A model generated the notes under the pieces. That model searched no databases. It saw nothing but the letters and a program-made list of their open reading frames with translations, and was not told the origin of the DNA. Source: Xenophilus sp. E41 (GTDB taxonomy: Bacteria; Pseudomonadota; Gammaproteobacteria; Burkholderiales; Burkholderiaceae_C). From it: 64,000 bases of DNA. The position numbers and the translations under genes are program-made. Within the stretch, counting starts at the first letter, position 1, and every line of letters begins with the position of its first letter. Positions 1-9,676 of this stretch are shown here, one piece after another. The stretch lies in the NCBI RefSeq assembly GCF_003671765.1, contig NZ_QPIB01000008.1, positions 1 through 64,000 of the forward strand. The letters are read 5' to 3'.

Positions 1-1039
1 CACAGCGACGGCAAACACCGCCTGGTGCTCATCGACAACATGGGTGGTCACCAGAAGAACCCCAGCGCCGCCTACCAGCAGGTCGAATACCACGCACCGG
101 GCTGGAAGCTCGATGCCGAGTACCTCCATGCCTTCGTCCCCCACCACCAACTCACCAGCGGCAGCTACAGCACCCGGGACTACGACTACACCAGGCCCAG
201 GGCCGACCTGAGCACCGGCCGCAAGGATTCCCGCCCCACCGGCCAGAACAATGGCGAGGTCTACCAGTGGCACGCCGACCGGGCAGGCAGCCACTACGCC
301 CAGCCCCGGGCGGGCACGGGACAAGCCAACGACCCCCAAGCCGAAGGCGACCACCTGGCCCGCTTGCGCATGCAGCAGCTGCGCACCCACGGGGCCAGAG
401 CAAGGGCCAGCGGCAACCTGCGGGGCATGGTGCCGGGCTGCACCTTCGAGCTGAAGAAGCACCCCAGGCAAGACGCCAATGCCGAATACCTGGTCCTGGA
501 CACCGACCTGCTGATCGAGGACGTGGGCCAGGACAGCCAGAACAAGGACGCGAGCCTGGACAGAAGGCAGGTGTGGCGTGTGCAGGTGGACCTGACCGCT
601 CACCCCGTCAAGGAGCCCCTGCGCCCGCAGCCCACCCACGCCAAGCCCCACACCCACGGCCCGCAGGTGGCGCTGGTCGTCGGTCCCGAGGGCCAGAACC
701 TGTGGACCGACGAGCTCGGGCGCATCAAGGTCCAGTTCCCCTGGGACCGCATCGGCCAAGGTCAACGTCACCGCCAAGCAGAAGGTGACCATCAAAAGCA
801 CCACCGAGAGCATCTTCATCAGCGCACCGACCAAGGTGGTCGTGAACGGGGGCGGTTCGTTCACGGAGTGGAGCAACGCCGGCATCCTGCACGGCACGAC
901 AGGGCGATGGATCGAGCATGCGGCCAGCCACGTCAAGATGGGGCCGGCTTCGCTGCCGCTGCAGCCGCAGAACTTCAAGGCCTGCGCGCAGGAAGAGAGC
1001 AAAGCCGATCAAGAGGCCAGTGGATCCATTTCCGCATGA
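1..1039 (+). pseudogene. Degraded vgrG (type VI secretion spike protein), 5' end outside window
   Basis: VgrG forms the trimeric tip of the type VI secretion tube. Reading frame 1 from base 1 carries the middle of a VgrG, including the hallmark stretch ending GRIKVQFPWDRIG near base 750. The frame then turns to nonsense. In frame 2 a typical VgrG C-terminal beta-helix/DUF2345 end resumes at about 755 (SAKVNVTAKQKVTIKSTTES) and stops at 1039. The gp5-type OB fold region and several hundred residues that normally lie between are missing. The junction falls on the word atcggcca, which is readable in both frames, so a microhomology deletion is inferred. No functional spike is expected. The stop overlaps the next start as ATGA. 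Confidence 0.85.
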
Positions 1040-2118
1040 GCCCCGCCGCCGACACCCCAACTCCGTACCTCGCACTTGTAGAGGAATTGCTGCAGGGCTG
1101 GCGAACCCTCCAGGACCGCCAAGTGCGGCCAACTGCTGCGGCGGATGTCCGCTCCGGCGACGAGGCCCCGCGCATGCGCGCGTACCTGCTGCTCAATCGC
1201 TGGGCCGACAACCCGCTGGCGCAGCTGCTGGAGGCCCACTTCCCCGATGCCGCCCGCGCGCGCCGCGCGGTGATGGCCGCCCGCTTCGAGCACCGCGTGG
1301 AGCATGCAACCTGTGTCGCGCCCCTGCCAGAGGCACTGGCGCCCTGGAGTGCCGGTGACACGCTGGCCGCCCAGGCTGCGCGTGAGGCCTGCGCGCAGTG
1401 GCTGTCGCTGGCCTGGCAGGAGAGTTGGCCTCGCACCGCCAAGCAGCACCTGGGGGGCGTGATCTTCGCCACCCTCAAGGCCGACGCATTGGCCACGCAC
1501 TGCAGCGCACTGAACCATCAGCGCTCGCCCAGCGACGGCCAAATGCGTCTGCTTCAGTACCAGGATGCCCGAATCCTGCAGCGCGTATGGCCCTTGCTGA
1601 CGACCGAACAGCGCCGTGCTTGGTTGGGCGATACGGCCCAATGGTGGTCATTGGCACAGCCCTGGGGTCCCTGGGCACCTGCTGAATATGCGGCTGATGA
1701 CGCGCCGGGTCAGCTGGCTCGCTGGTTCTGTGCCGAAGAGGCATCGCAGGTGCGCACCCGCAGCACAACCGGCAACCTTTTCACTTCTGCCCAATGGCGG
1801 GCCATGCACACCGTGGCGGCAGCCAACCGCATTTGGGCCGGCTATGCCCGCCACGGCGTGCCCGCAGCAAGCCAGCCTGACGCCGCCACCGTGGACCGAC
1901 TGCTCGCCGATGCCGACGGGCTTGGACTGAGCGGCGCCAACCTCGAAGACTACGTCTATTGCACCTGGTGGCACGACCCTGCGCCCGACGGCACCTGCGA
2001 ACGCCCCTGGCACACACCGCGCGAGGCCGCGGCGCTCAAGCGCGTGCTCGCGCAACTGCGCCAGCAGCCCGACTCCCGCTTCATCAGTCTGTATGCCCAA
2101 GCCTCCAAGGCCGCCTGA
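1036..2118 (+). CDS. DUF4123 domain protein, T6SS effector adaptor/chaperone (Tap/Tec type)
   Basis: This encodes about 360 residues from an ATG that overlaps the vgrG stop by 4 bp (ATGA), so it was translationally coupled to vgrG. A longer in-frame reading exists, but its first 340 codons are the vgrG remnant. The protein has the composition and layout of DUF4123 proteins: an N-terminal alpha/beta region with LLNRWADNPLAQLLEAHFPDA, a region rich in Trp and Leu, and a C-terminal helical part. This family sits between vgrG and its cargo effector and loads the effector on the spike. The next gene is the matching effector, 18 bp away. The adaptor itself shows no stop or frameshift although both partners are broken. 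The family call is by pattern and neighbourhood. Confidence 0.75.
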   Translation: MSPAADTPTPYLALVEELLQGWRTLQDRQVRPTAAADVRSGDEAPRMRAYLLLNRWADNPLAQLLEAHFPDAARARRAVMAARFEHRVEHATCVAPLPEALAPWSAGDTLAAQAAREACAQWLSLAWQESWPRTAKQHLGGVIFATLKADALATHCSALNHQRSPSDGQMRLLQYQDARILQRVWPLLTTEQRRAWLGDTAQWWSLAQPWGPWAPAEYAADDAPGQLARWFCAEEASQVRTRSTTGNLFTSAQWRAMHTVAAANRIWAGYARHGVPAASQPDAATVDRLLADADGLGLSGANLEDYVYCTWWHDPAPDGTCERPWHTPREAAALKRVLAQLRQQPDSRFISLYAQASKAA

Positions 2119-2136
2119 CCCTTCCGGAGAACCACA

Positions 2137-3131
2137 ATGCCCTGTCCCTCACCCTGCAGCAACTGCGAACGCAAGGGCCTGCCCATCCTGATTGCCCGCT
2201 ACGCTGCCGCCTACAGCGCCCGCCAGCCGGGCATGGCCGAGCTGCGCAAGCTCCAACCTGTTGCTCCGCTCGATCCCCGGCCTGGCGGCGTGGCGCTGCA
2301 GACGGCGCTTTACAACGTGCGCCTGCTGCGCGAAGGCTACCTGTACCTGCTCATCGAGCGCGAGGGCGCCATGCCAGAGTGGCAGGGCCATGTGGTCAAC
2401 CCGCACGGGTACCCAGCCGGACTTGTCCGAGAACATCGATCCGAACGAAGTGCGGCTCACATGGGGCGCGCTGGTTTGGGAGGGTACCTTCAGTCTTCGC
2501 GGCCATCGAGGTGATGGGGTTCCTGCCGACTTTCGGGCGAGCGGCCAACCAGCAGGACGACCCGAGGGCAGGCAGCCAAGCGGCCGGGGCGGTGGCCCAT
2601 GCGATGGGTACGCTCAAGGGCTGGCGGGCGAGCTTTTACGAAAGCAATGTGCTGGAAGAGATCAAGGCACAGATCACGGTGCACAAGCAGTCGGCCAATC
2701 TGGCGCGAGCCTCGGAGGCAGACCTTGCGGCGTTGAAGATTGGCGCGGCGCACTGGGTGGCTGCGGGGGCCGTGGTGGGGGTCGTTTGGGATGCGGTGGA
2801 TGCGCTAACAGCGTACAGGCGAGAAAACGGTCTTTTGATGTTTGCATACTTTGGCCGATCTGTGGCTGGTGCGGGAGCGATTGGCACTGGCCTCGCCACT
2901 GCGTACTACTCCAAGAACATGACTGTCGTCCTCTGGTGTACCCGCATCAACATCGTGACAGGCATCCTCATAGCGGCGGCCGGCTATGCGATCGAGAAGC
3001 TCAAGGAAAAGGAATGGGCCGAGTGGCTGCAGGCCGAGCCCTTCCGGAATAGTGGCAGCAAGGTGCAACCTCATCGCACCGAAGCATTGATGCTCAGCAG
3101 CCTTGCCAATGCCATCGCGGACATGGAGTAG
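2137..3131 (+). pseudogene. Frameshifted, internally deleted VasX-like T6SS effector
   Basis: The N-terminus (MPCPSPCSNCERKGLPIL, then LYNVRLLREGYLYLL) matches the VasX N-terminal domain of membrane-acting T6SS effectors. Frame 1 holds to about 2405. A short piece follows in frame 2 (LSENIDPNEVRLTWGALVWEG, about 2423-2485). The rest is in frame 0 from about 2490 (VFAAIEVMGFLPTFGRAAN) to the stop at 3131, with two or three hydrophobic helices near the C-terminus. Family members are usually 800 residues or more, whereas the whole locus here is under 1 kb, so most of the middle is deleted. Two frame changes make it a pseudogene unless the sequence is wrong. It lies 18 bp after the DUF4123 gene and 5 bp before the DUF6708-like gene. 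Confidence 0.8.
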
Positions 3132-3136
3132 GGCAC

Positions 3137-4258
3137 ATGTTCCTCAATGAATCCGGCTATCAGTTTGAAAAGCGTCGAGGCGGTACGGCGAAGGCCGTTG
3201 GCTACTACGCCGACATCAACGAGTACACGAGGCTGTGCGGCATTCATGAAGGACCGTGTACGTATGGTGTGAACGACCCCAAACCCACGCGCAAGGAGAA
3301 GCTCAAGGAGCAGGAGATTGCACGCCCCTCCCTTTTAATCGGTCGTACGCTGTTTGACTTCAATGAGCACTTCATTGAGCAAAGTAATGCGGAGGAGAAC
3401 AAGCGGTCATTAACCTTCATGATTGCCGTTCTAGCGGTTTTGATGCTTGGGTTGCCTGCGGGATTCATCTCTCTGCTATTGATCGATGGCCCATCACACC
3501 TTCGTGACTGGCATCTTGTATTAGGCTTGTTTTTTGCCACGCTCGCTGGCGCATATGCCTTGGTCCACTTTCTCTTCTGGCCCCACATCTTCGCCCCCGC
3601 CTTCTTCACCGCCCTACGCGCCCGCTACCGCTTCAATCGCACCACCCGCAGGGTGTACGTGCTGCGCCCCAAGAAGTACGGTGGCAACGCCGTCCTCGAC
3701 TGGGATCGCGTCAGGGCCCATGTGAAATGGGCGCCGCCCAAGTCATGGACTGCCGAAGAACTGGCAAGCAGCGAGGATGCCCGGCGAGAGCGCTTGCAGT
3801 CTGCCGGCATCGACAGCAACCTGCTTCTCTATTGGCCACCTATTGATCCGACTGATCCGGAACGCAAGGGCGAAGATGTGATCTGGGTCGGACCCAACGA
3901 CAGCGGTGAAGCCCTGTGGCAGTACATCCGCACCTTCATGGAAGAAGGCATGGACGCGGTGCCCAAACCTGCCGAATACAACTGGCTGCGCAAAGGCTTC
4001 AGCAGCCCCGGCCAACACATGGAAGAGACCGTGATGCATGGCTCCCTGGTGCGCGACAAGATGGTGGGCCAAGGCACATCGGCGGCCACCGCCACGAACT
4101 TCGGCTTGAATGTGTTGTGGGCGCCGCTGCACACCCTGGCCGAACGCCTGTGCTACTGGCCCACCTTCCCCGAGGAGTGGAACGGCGACTGTGGCCAGAA
4201 GCGGCGCGAGAGTGGCATTGGCCCCGAGGAGCCGCTGCGTTGGGTGGCGAAAGTTTGA
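3137..4258 (+). CDS. DUF6708-like membrane protein next to T6SS effector (possible immunity/accessory)
   Basis: This intact protein of 373 residues starts 5 bp after the effector remnant. Two adjacent hydrophobic helices lie at about residues 93-117 and 126-150, followed by a conserved cytosolic-looking part with YRFNRTTRRVYVLRPKKYGG and a C-terminal half ending in WNGDCGQKRRESG. Proteins of this layout occur directly after VasX/BTH_I2691-type effectors in Burkholderiales and carry the DUF6708 label. A role as membrane immunity or effector accessory protein is inferred from position only. Local base composition (3140-3560) is visibly less GC-rich than its surroundings, which suits horizontally acquired T6SS cargo. 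The gene is convergent with the downstream histidine kinase. Confidence 0.6.
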   Translation: MFLNESGYQFEKRRGGTAKAVGYYADINEYTRLCGIHEGPCTYGVNDPKPTRKEKLKEQEIARPSLLIGRTLFDFNEHFIEQSNAEENKRSLTFMIAVLAVLMLGLPAGFISLLLIDGPSHLRDWHLVLGLFFATLAGAYALVHFLFWPHIFAPAFFTALRARYRFNRTTRRVYVLRPKKYGGNAVLDWDRVRAHVKWAPPKSWTAEELASSEDARRERLQSAGIDSNLLLYWPPIDPTDPERKGEDVIWVGPNDSGEALWQYIRTFMEEGMDAVPKPAEYNWLRKGFSSPGQHMEETVMHGSLVRDKMVGQGTSAATATNFGLNVLWAPLHTLAERLCYWPTFPEEWNGDCGQKRRESGIGPEEPLRWVAKV

Positions 4259-4301
4259 GCGTCGAATCCGCCCACAGCACCCGTCCCATCCGCGCAGCCT
4301 G

Positions 4302-5681
4302 CTATGTTATTGACAGCAATCCGACACTGAACCCGATCGTCGTCACCCCCCCGCCGGAACGCGCGAACACCGTGCCCCCGTGCATCGCCGCCACCGCCTT
4401 CACGATTGCCAGGCCCAGGCCGTGGTTCTCGCCGCTGTTGTGGCGTGCGGCGTCGACGCGGTAGAAGCGGTCGAACAGGCGCGCGAGCTGTTCGGCGGGA
4501 ATGGGGTCGCTGGGGTTGGAGAAGCTCACCACGGCGCGGCCGGCCTGCCGCTCGACATGGGCGACGATGGTGCCGCCGCCCTTCGAATGCTGGATGGCGT
4601 TCTGCAGCAGGTTGCTCAGCGCGCGCCGGAAGAGCGAGGTCTCGATGGGCGCCACGGCGTCGCCCACCACCTCGACCTGCATGCCCGCGTCCTCGAGCAG
4701 CACGTCGAAGAACTCCACGGTCTTGTCGACCTCCCGCGCCAGCGACGACTCGGTGAGCCGGTGCGCCCGTTCGCCCTGCTCCGCCCGCGCCAGGAACAGC
4801 ATGTCGGCCACGATGGCGCGCAGGCGCTCGAGCTCCTCCAGGTTGGACTGCAGCACCTCGCGCAGCTCGGGGGCGTCGCGCTCGCGCGCCAGGGTGACCT
4901 GGGTCTGGCCGATGAGGTTGGCGAGCGGCGTGCGCAGCTCGTGCGCCACGTCGGCGTTGAAGGTCTCCAGTTGCCGGTAGGCCGCATCGAGCCGGTCCAG
5001 CGCCGCGTTGAAGGAGCCGCCCAGCTGCGACAGTTCCAGCGGCAGGTCGGGCAGTTCCAAGCGCTGGCCACGGTTGTCGGGGCCGATGCGTTGCGCGTCC
5101 TCCGACAGCTGCTGCACGGGCCGCAGGCCCAGCCGCGCGATCCAGAAGCCCAGCAGACCGACGCTGAGAACACCGACCACCGTCAACAGGGCGAGCGCAG
5201 TCTCGAAGGCGCGCAGGGTGCGCGAGAACGACGCCTCGCTCACGGCCGCGATGAGCTGCAGGCCCGCGCGGATGTCGTTGGCGGGCACATCGACCGACAG
5301 CACGGCCATCGAGCTGCCGCCCGGTCCCACCGGCAGGTCGACCACGCCCGAGTGGGTACGCATGTGCGCGGCGATCGCCTCTGCGCCCTCGCCCCAGCGG
5401 AAGGCCGGGTCGTCGCTCCACATCCAGAAGCGCGTCTCGCCGCCGTTGCTGACCAGCGCGGCGATCTTGTCCTTGGCGCGGATCGCCAACTGCGGCGAGC
5501 GGCCGTGCACGAGCAGGTAGCGCACGTCTTCCAGCCGTCCTTGGACCTGCTCGTGCTGGTGGCGCGCCAGCTCGCGGCTGAGCACTTGGTGCAGCGCCAC
5601 CCCGACCAGCGAGAACACGACCAGCGCCACCGCCGCATACATGAGTGCGAGCCGGATGGCGATGGAGTTACGTGGGGTCAT
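4302..5681 (-). CDS. Heavy-metal type sensor histidine kinase (CusS/CopS family)
   Basis: This is a 459-residue inner-membrane sensor kinase. Helices lie at about residues 10-32 and 161-182 and flank a periplasmic sensing region of about 130 residues. Then come HAMP, the H-box FNADVAHELRTPLANL with phospho-acceptor His247, an N-box (LLQNAIQHS) and a G-box (ENHGLGLAIV). The ATG at 5681 (MTPRNSIAIRLALMY) is chosen over a longer reading whose extra 43 codons are repeat DNA. It follows its response regulator by 129 bp filled by the GCGAAGG palindrome, so it is the last gene of the efflux operon. The metal or other signal is not decided by sequence; CusS-like is the nearest type. Confidence 0.9.
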   Translation of the reverse strand: MTPRNSIAIRLALMYAAVALVVFSLVGVALHQVLSRELARHQHEQVQGRLEDVRYLLVHGRSPQLAIRAKDKIAALVSNGGETRFWMWSDDPAFRWGEGAEAIAAHMRTHSGVVDLPVGPGGSSMAVLSVDVPANDIRAGLQLIAAVSEASFSRTLRAFETALALLTVVGVLSVGLLGFWIARLGLRPVQQLSEDAQRIGPDNRGQRLELPDLPLELSQLGGSFNAALDRLDAAYRQLETFNADVAHELRTPLANLIGQTQVTLARERDAPELREVLQSNLEELERLRAIVADMLFLARAEQGERAHRLTESSLAREVDKTVEFFDVLLEDAGMQVEVVGDAVAPIETSLFRRALSNLLQNAIQHSKGGGTIVAHVERQAGRAVVSFSNPSDPIPAEQLARLFDRFYRVDAARHNSGENHGLGLAIVKAVAAMHGGTVFARSGGGVTTIGFSVGLLSIT

Positions 5682-5688
5682 GGGGGGA

Positions 5689-5801
5689 CGGACATCCGTA
5701 CGCGAAGGGCGCGAAGGTTTCGCGAAGAGCGCGAAAGACAGCCGAATTCTTCTGGATTTTTTTGCGTCCTTAGCGTGATCTTCGCGCCCTTCGCGTACGG
5801 C
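5689..5801. repeat. GCGAAGG-rich long palindromic dispersed repeat, copy 1
   Basis: The left arm (tccgtacgcgaagggcgcga, then aggtttcgcgaag) faces an inverted right arm ending ttcgcgcccttcgcgtacgg. The two are separated by an AT-rich centre containing tttttttgcg. The whole element lies between the response regulator and the kinase genes. A second copy of the same family lies at 58742-58860 with better preserved arms. The arms are built of gcgaagg heptamers. In an RNA the arms would fold into one long hairpin, which could attenuate kinase expression relative to the pump; that is inference. Confidence 0.85.
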
Positions 5802-5810
5802 TGCCCGCAT

Positions 5811-6488
5811 TCAATGCCCGCCCCGCTCCTCCAGCACGTACCCCATCCCGCGGATGGTGTGCAGCAGCGGCTGCGCGAAGGGTGCGTCGATCTTGCCGCG
5901 CAAGCGCTTGATCGCCACCTCGACCACGTTGGTGTTGCTGTCGAAGTTCATGTCCCACACCAGTTCGGCGATGGTGGTCTTCGACAGGATCTCGCCCTGC
6001 CGGCGCGCCAGCAGGGCCACCAGCGCGAATTCCTTGGCCGTGAGGTCGATGCGCTGGCCGCCGCGGTGCACCTTGCGGCCGATCAGGTCGACCTGCAGCT
6101 CGCCCACGCGCAGCAGCGTGGGCTCCTGCGCACGGCCGCGGCGCGTGAGCGCCTGCAGCCGCGCCAGCAGCTCGATGAAGGAGAAGGGTTTGACCAGGTA
6201 GTCGTCGGCGCCGCCCTGCAGGCCCTTGACGCGGTCCTCCACACCGTCGCGCGCGGTGAGCATGATGACCGGCGTGCCCTTCACGGCGCGCAGCGAGCGC
6301 AGCACCTCGAAGCCGTCCAGGCCGGGCAGCATGGCGTCGAGCACGATGACGTCGAAGTCGTAGTGCACGGCCAGGTGCTGGCCGTCGATGCCGTCATGCG
6401 CCACGTCGACGGTGCAGCCCTGCTCCGTCAGGCCCTGGCGCAGGTAGTCGGCCGTCTTGCGCTCGTCCTCGACGATCAGCACTCTCAT
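5811..6488 (-). CDS. OmpR-family response regulator, heavy-metal type (CusR/CopR-like)
   Basis: This encodes 225 residues with a receiver domain starting [20 protein letters not shown] and phospho-acceptor Asp51 in [10 protein letters not shown]. The winged-helix DNA-binding domain includes [22 protein letters not shown] and [15 protein letters not shown]. It belongs to the IrlR/CusR/CzcR branch by this N-terminus and length. Its ATG overlaps the RND pump stop as ATGA, so pump and regulator are translationally coupled. A CusR-type inverted repeat upstream of the first operon gene (12682-12695) is its likely binding site, giving positive autoregulation. Confidence 0.92.
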   Translation of the reverse strand: MRVLIVEDERKTADYLRQGLTEQGCTVDVAHDGIDGQHLAVHYDFDVIVLDAMLPGLDGFEVLRSLRAVKGTPVIMLTARDGVEDRVKGLQGGADDYLVKPFSFIELLARLQALTRRGRAQEPTLLRVGELQVDLIGRKVHRGGQRIDLTAKEFALVALLARRQGEILSKTTIAELVWDMNFDSNTNVVEVAIKRLRGKIDAPFAQPLLHTIRGMGYVLEERGGH

Positions 6489-9400
6489 GGATGGGCCGCC
6501 GCCTCCGGTGCCAGGGGCGCGGGGCCGCCGCGGCGCGACACGCGGGCTTCCTTGCGGCGCACATACCAGTGGTGCGCGCGGTCCAGGTAGAGGTAGACCA
6601 CCGGCGTGGTGAAGAGCGTCAGCACCTGCGACAGGATCAGCCCGCCCACCATGGCGTAGCCCAGCGGGCGGCGCAGTTCCGAGCCGGCGCCGTGGCCCAG
6701 CATCAGCGGCAGGCCGGAGAGCAGCGCGCACATGGTGGTCATCATGATCGGCCTGAAGCGCAGCAGGCAGGCCTCGAAGATCGCGTCGCGCGGGCTCATG
6801 CCCTTGTCGCGCTCGGCATGCAGCGCGAAGTCGACCATCATGATGCCGTTCTTCTTCACGATGCCGATGAGGAGGATGATGCCGATGAGCGCGATCACCG
6901 ACAGATCGTAGCCGCCCGCCATCAGGATCAGCAACGCGCCCACGCCGGCCGAGGGCAGCGTCGACAGGATCGTCAGCGGGTGGATGTAGCTCTCGTACAG
7001 CAGACCCAGCACGATGTAAACCGCCACCAGCGCGGCGGCGATCAGGTAGGGCTGCGTGCGCAGCGACGCGCCGAAGGCCTGCGCCGTGCCCTGGAAGGTA
7101 CCGGTGAGCGTCGGCGGCACGCCCAGTTCGGCCTGCGCCTTCTGGATCGCGTTCACCGCGTCGCCCAGCGACACGCCCGGCTTGAGGTTGAAGGAGATGG
7201 TCACGGCCGGAAACTGGCCCTGGTGGTTGACCGCCAGGTAGCCCGTGCGGGTGGTGTCGATCTTCACGAAGGTCGACAGCGGAATCTGCTGCCCGTTGAT
7301 GGGCGAGGTCAGGAACAGCTTGTCGAAGAGCTGCGGGTCCTTCTGCAGCGCGGGCGTCACTTCCAGCACCACGTTGTAGCTGTTGAGCTGGGTGAAGTAC
7401 TGCGCCACCTGGCGCTGGCCGATGGCGTCGTAGAGCGTCGCGTCCACCAGCGCGGGCGTGATGCCGTAGCTCGAGGCCTTCTCGCGGTCGATGGTCACGT
7501 TGGCCGTGGGGGCGGCGTTCTGCTGGTCGGAAGTCACGTCGGCCAGCTGCGGCAGCGCCTGCAGCTTCTCGACGATGCGCGGCGTCCAGTCGTTGAGTTC
7601 CGACAGGTTGGTGTCAGTCAGCGTGTACTGGTACTGGGTGCGCGCCAGCCGGCCGCCGACGTTGATGTCCTGCCCCGCCTGCATGTACAGGGTGATGCCC
7701 GGCACGCGCGCCAGCTCCGGCCTCAGGCGCGCGATGATCTGGTCGGCATTGGCGGTACGGCCCTCGTCGAGCGGCTTGAGGGCGATGAAGAAGTTGCCCG
7801 CGTTGAAGGTGCTGGCCCCGGCCTGCATGCCGAAGGTAGTGACGTCCGGGTCCTCGCGCACGATGTCGGCCAGCGCCAGCATGCGCGCGTGCATGGCCTC
7901 GGACGAGGAATCCTGCCCCGCCACGGCGGAGCCGAAGATGAAGCCCGTGTCCTGCTGCGGGAAGAAGCCCTTGGGGATGACGATGAACAGCACCACCGTC
8001 GCCGCCACCGTGGCCAGGAAGCTCATCAGCGTGGCGAAGGGATGGCGCAGCACCAGTTCCAGCCCGCGCCGGTAGCCGCCCAGCATGGCGTCGAAGCCGC
8101 GCTCGAAGAGCTGGAACAGGCGGCCGTGCTTCTCGGTGCTGTGGCCGGCTGCGTCCTTGGGGTGGTTCTTGAGGAATTTAGCGCACAGCATCGGCGTGAG
8201 CGTGAGCGACACCAGCACCGACACCAGGATGGTGAGCGTGACCGTCACCGCGAACTCGCGGAACAACCGCCCCACGATGCCGCCCATCAGCAGCAGCGGA
8301 ATGAACACCGCCACCAGCGACACCGAGATCGACACGATGGTGAATCCGATCTCGCTGGCGCCCTGCAGCGCCGCCTTGAGCGGCTCCATGCCGTCCTCGA
8401 TGTGGCGGTAGATGTTCTCCAGCATCACGATCGCGTCGTCGACCACGAAGCCCACCGCGATGGTCAGCGCCATGAGTGACAGGTTGTCCAGCGAGTAGCC
8501 CAGCACATACATCACCGCCGAGGTGCCCAGGATGGCCAGCGGCACCGTCACGCTGGGGATGAGCGTCACGGTGAGGTTGCGCAGGAAGACGAAGATCACC
8601 GCCACCACGAGCGCGATCGACAGGATGAGCGTGAACTCCACGTCCTTCACCGACGCGCGGATCGTCTGCGTGCGGTCGATGATGGTGTCGACCTGCACGC
8701 TCGGCGGGATGCCTGCCTTGAGCTTGGGCAGCGCGGCCTGCACGCGGTCCACCGTCTCGATCACGTTGGCGCCGGGCATCTTGGTGATGGCCAGCGTGAT
8801 GGCCGTGCCGCCCTTGATGCCGCTGTCCGCCGGCGCCGCGGCGCCCGGGTAGGCCCAGGCGGCGATCTTGGCGTTCTCGGGCCCGTCCACCGCCACGCCG
8901 ACGTCGCGCACGCGGATCGGCGCACCGTTGCGCCAGGCCAGCACCATGTCGTTCCATGGCCCGGCCTTCAGGATCTGGTCGTTGGTGTAGACGTTGAAGG
9001 CCTGGCTGCTGCCGTCCAGGGTGCCGGTCGGCGCGCTGACGGTGGTGTTGGCGATCACGCCGCGGATGTCTTCCAGGCTCAGGCCCAGGCCCTTGATCTT
9101 GGCCGGGTCGACCTGGATGCGCACGGCCGGCTTCTGCTGGCCGAACACGTTGACCAGGCCCACGCCCTCGATGCGCGAGATCTGCTGCGCCAGGATGTTC
9201 TCGGCGTAGTCGTCCACCTCGGTCATCGGCAGCACGTCGGAATGCACCGCGTACAGCAGCACCGGCGAATCCGCCGGGTTGATCTTGCGGAAGCTCGGCG
9301 GGCTCGGCAGGTTCTTGGGCAGCTGGCCGGTGGCCGCATTGATGGCCGACTGCGTGTCGAGCGCGGCGCCGTCGATGTTGCGGTCCAGGTCGAACTGCAG

Positions 9401-9676
9401 CGTGATCTGCGTCAGGCCCAGCGAGCTGGTTGAGGTCATCTGCGACAGGCCCGGGATGAGCGAGAACTGCCGCTCCAGCGGCTGCGCCACGTTCGACGCC
9501 ATGGTCTCCGGGCTGGCGCCGGGCAGCTTGCCCGTGACCTGCAGGGTCGGGAAGTCCACCTGCGGCAGCGGCGCCACCGGCAGCATGGGCCAGGCCACCA
9601 GCCCGATGAGCAGCAGCGCCACGCCGAGCAGCGAGGTGCCGATGGGCCGCTGGATGAAGGGGGCGGAGATGCTCAT
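6485..9676 (-). CDS. HAE-1 type RND efflux pump permease (MdtB/MdtC-like)
   Basis: This is a 1063-residue inner-membrane proton/drug antiporter, full length for the family. It starts [20 protein letters not shown], the usual N-terminus of the MdtBC/MuxBC branch. Two repeats of large periplasmic loops and 12 membrane helices are visible. Helix 4 carries [18 protein letters not shown] with the adjacent Asp pair needed for proton relay, which marks the HAE-1 (organic substrate) class rather than metal-exporting CusA. The start overlaps the adaptor stop by ATGA and the stop overlaps the regulator start by ATGA. Only one permease is present, whereas mdtABC has two. The substrate is unknown. Confidence 0.95.
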   Translation of the reverse strand: MSISAPFIQRPIGTSLLGVALLLIGLVAWPMLPVAPLPQVDFPTLQVTGKLPGASPETMASNVAQPLERQFSLIPGLSQMTSTSSLGLTQITLQFDLDRNIDGAALDTQSAINAATGQLPKNLPSPPSFRKINPADSPVLLYAVHSDVLPMTEVDDYAENILAQQISRIEGVGLVNVFGQQKPAVRIQVDPAKIKGLGLSLEDIRGVIANTTVSAPTGTLDGSSQAFNVYTNDQILKAGPWNDMVLAWRNGAPIRVRDVGVAVDGPENAKIAAWAYPGAAAPADSGIKGGTAITLAITKMPGANVIETVDRVQAALPKLKAGIPPSVQVDTIIDRTQTIRASVKDVEFTLILSIALVVAVIFVFLRNLTVTLIPSVTVPLAILGTSAVMYVLGYSLDNLSLMALTIAVGFVVDDAIVMLENIYRHIEDGMEPLKAALQGASEIGFTIVSISVSLVAVFIPLLLMGGIVGRLFREFAVTVTLTILVSVLVSLTLTPMLCAKFLKNHPKDAAGHSTEKHGRLFQLFERGFDAMLGGYRRGLELVLRHPFATLMSFLATVAATVVLFIVIPKGFFPQQDTGFIFGSAVAGQDSSSEAMHARMLALADIVREDPDVTTFGMQAGASTFNAGNFFIALKPLDEGRTANADQIIARLRPELARVPGITLYMQAGQDINVGGRLARTQYQYTLTDTNLSELNDWTPRIVEKLQALPQLADVTSDQQNAAPTANVTIDREKASSYGITPALVDATLYDAIGQRQVAQYFTQLNSYNVVLEVTPALQKDPQLFDKLFLTSPINGQQIPLSTFVKIDTTRTGYLAVNHQGQFPAVTISFNLKPGVSLGDAVNAIQKAQAELGVPPTLTGTFQGTAQAFGASLRTQPYLIAAALVAVYIVLGLLYESYIHPLTILSTLPSAGVGALLILMAGGYDLSVIALIGIILLIGIVKKNGIMMVDFALHAERDKGMSPRDAIFEACLLRFRPIMMTTMCALLSGLPLMLGHGAGSELRRPLGYAMVGGLILSQVLTLFTTPVVYLYLDRAHHWYVRRKEARVSRRGGPAPLAPEAAAHP

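Noticed and set aside
4380-6590. Rightward frame of 736 codons opposite the histidine kinase and regulator
   Set aside because: Shadow of two clear two-component genes.
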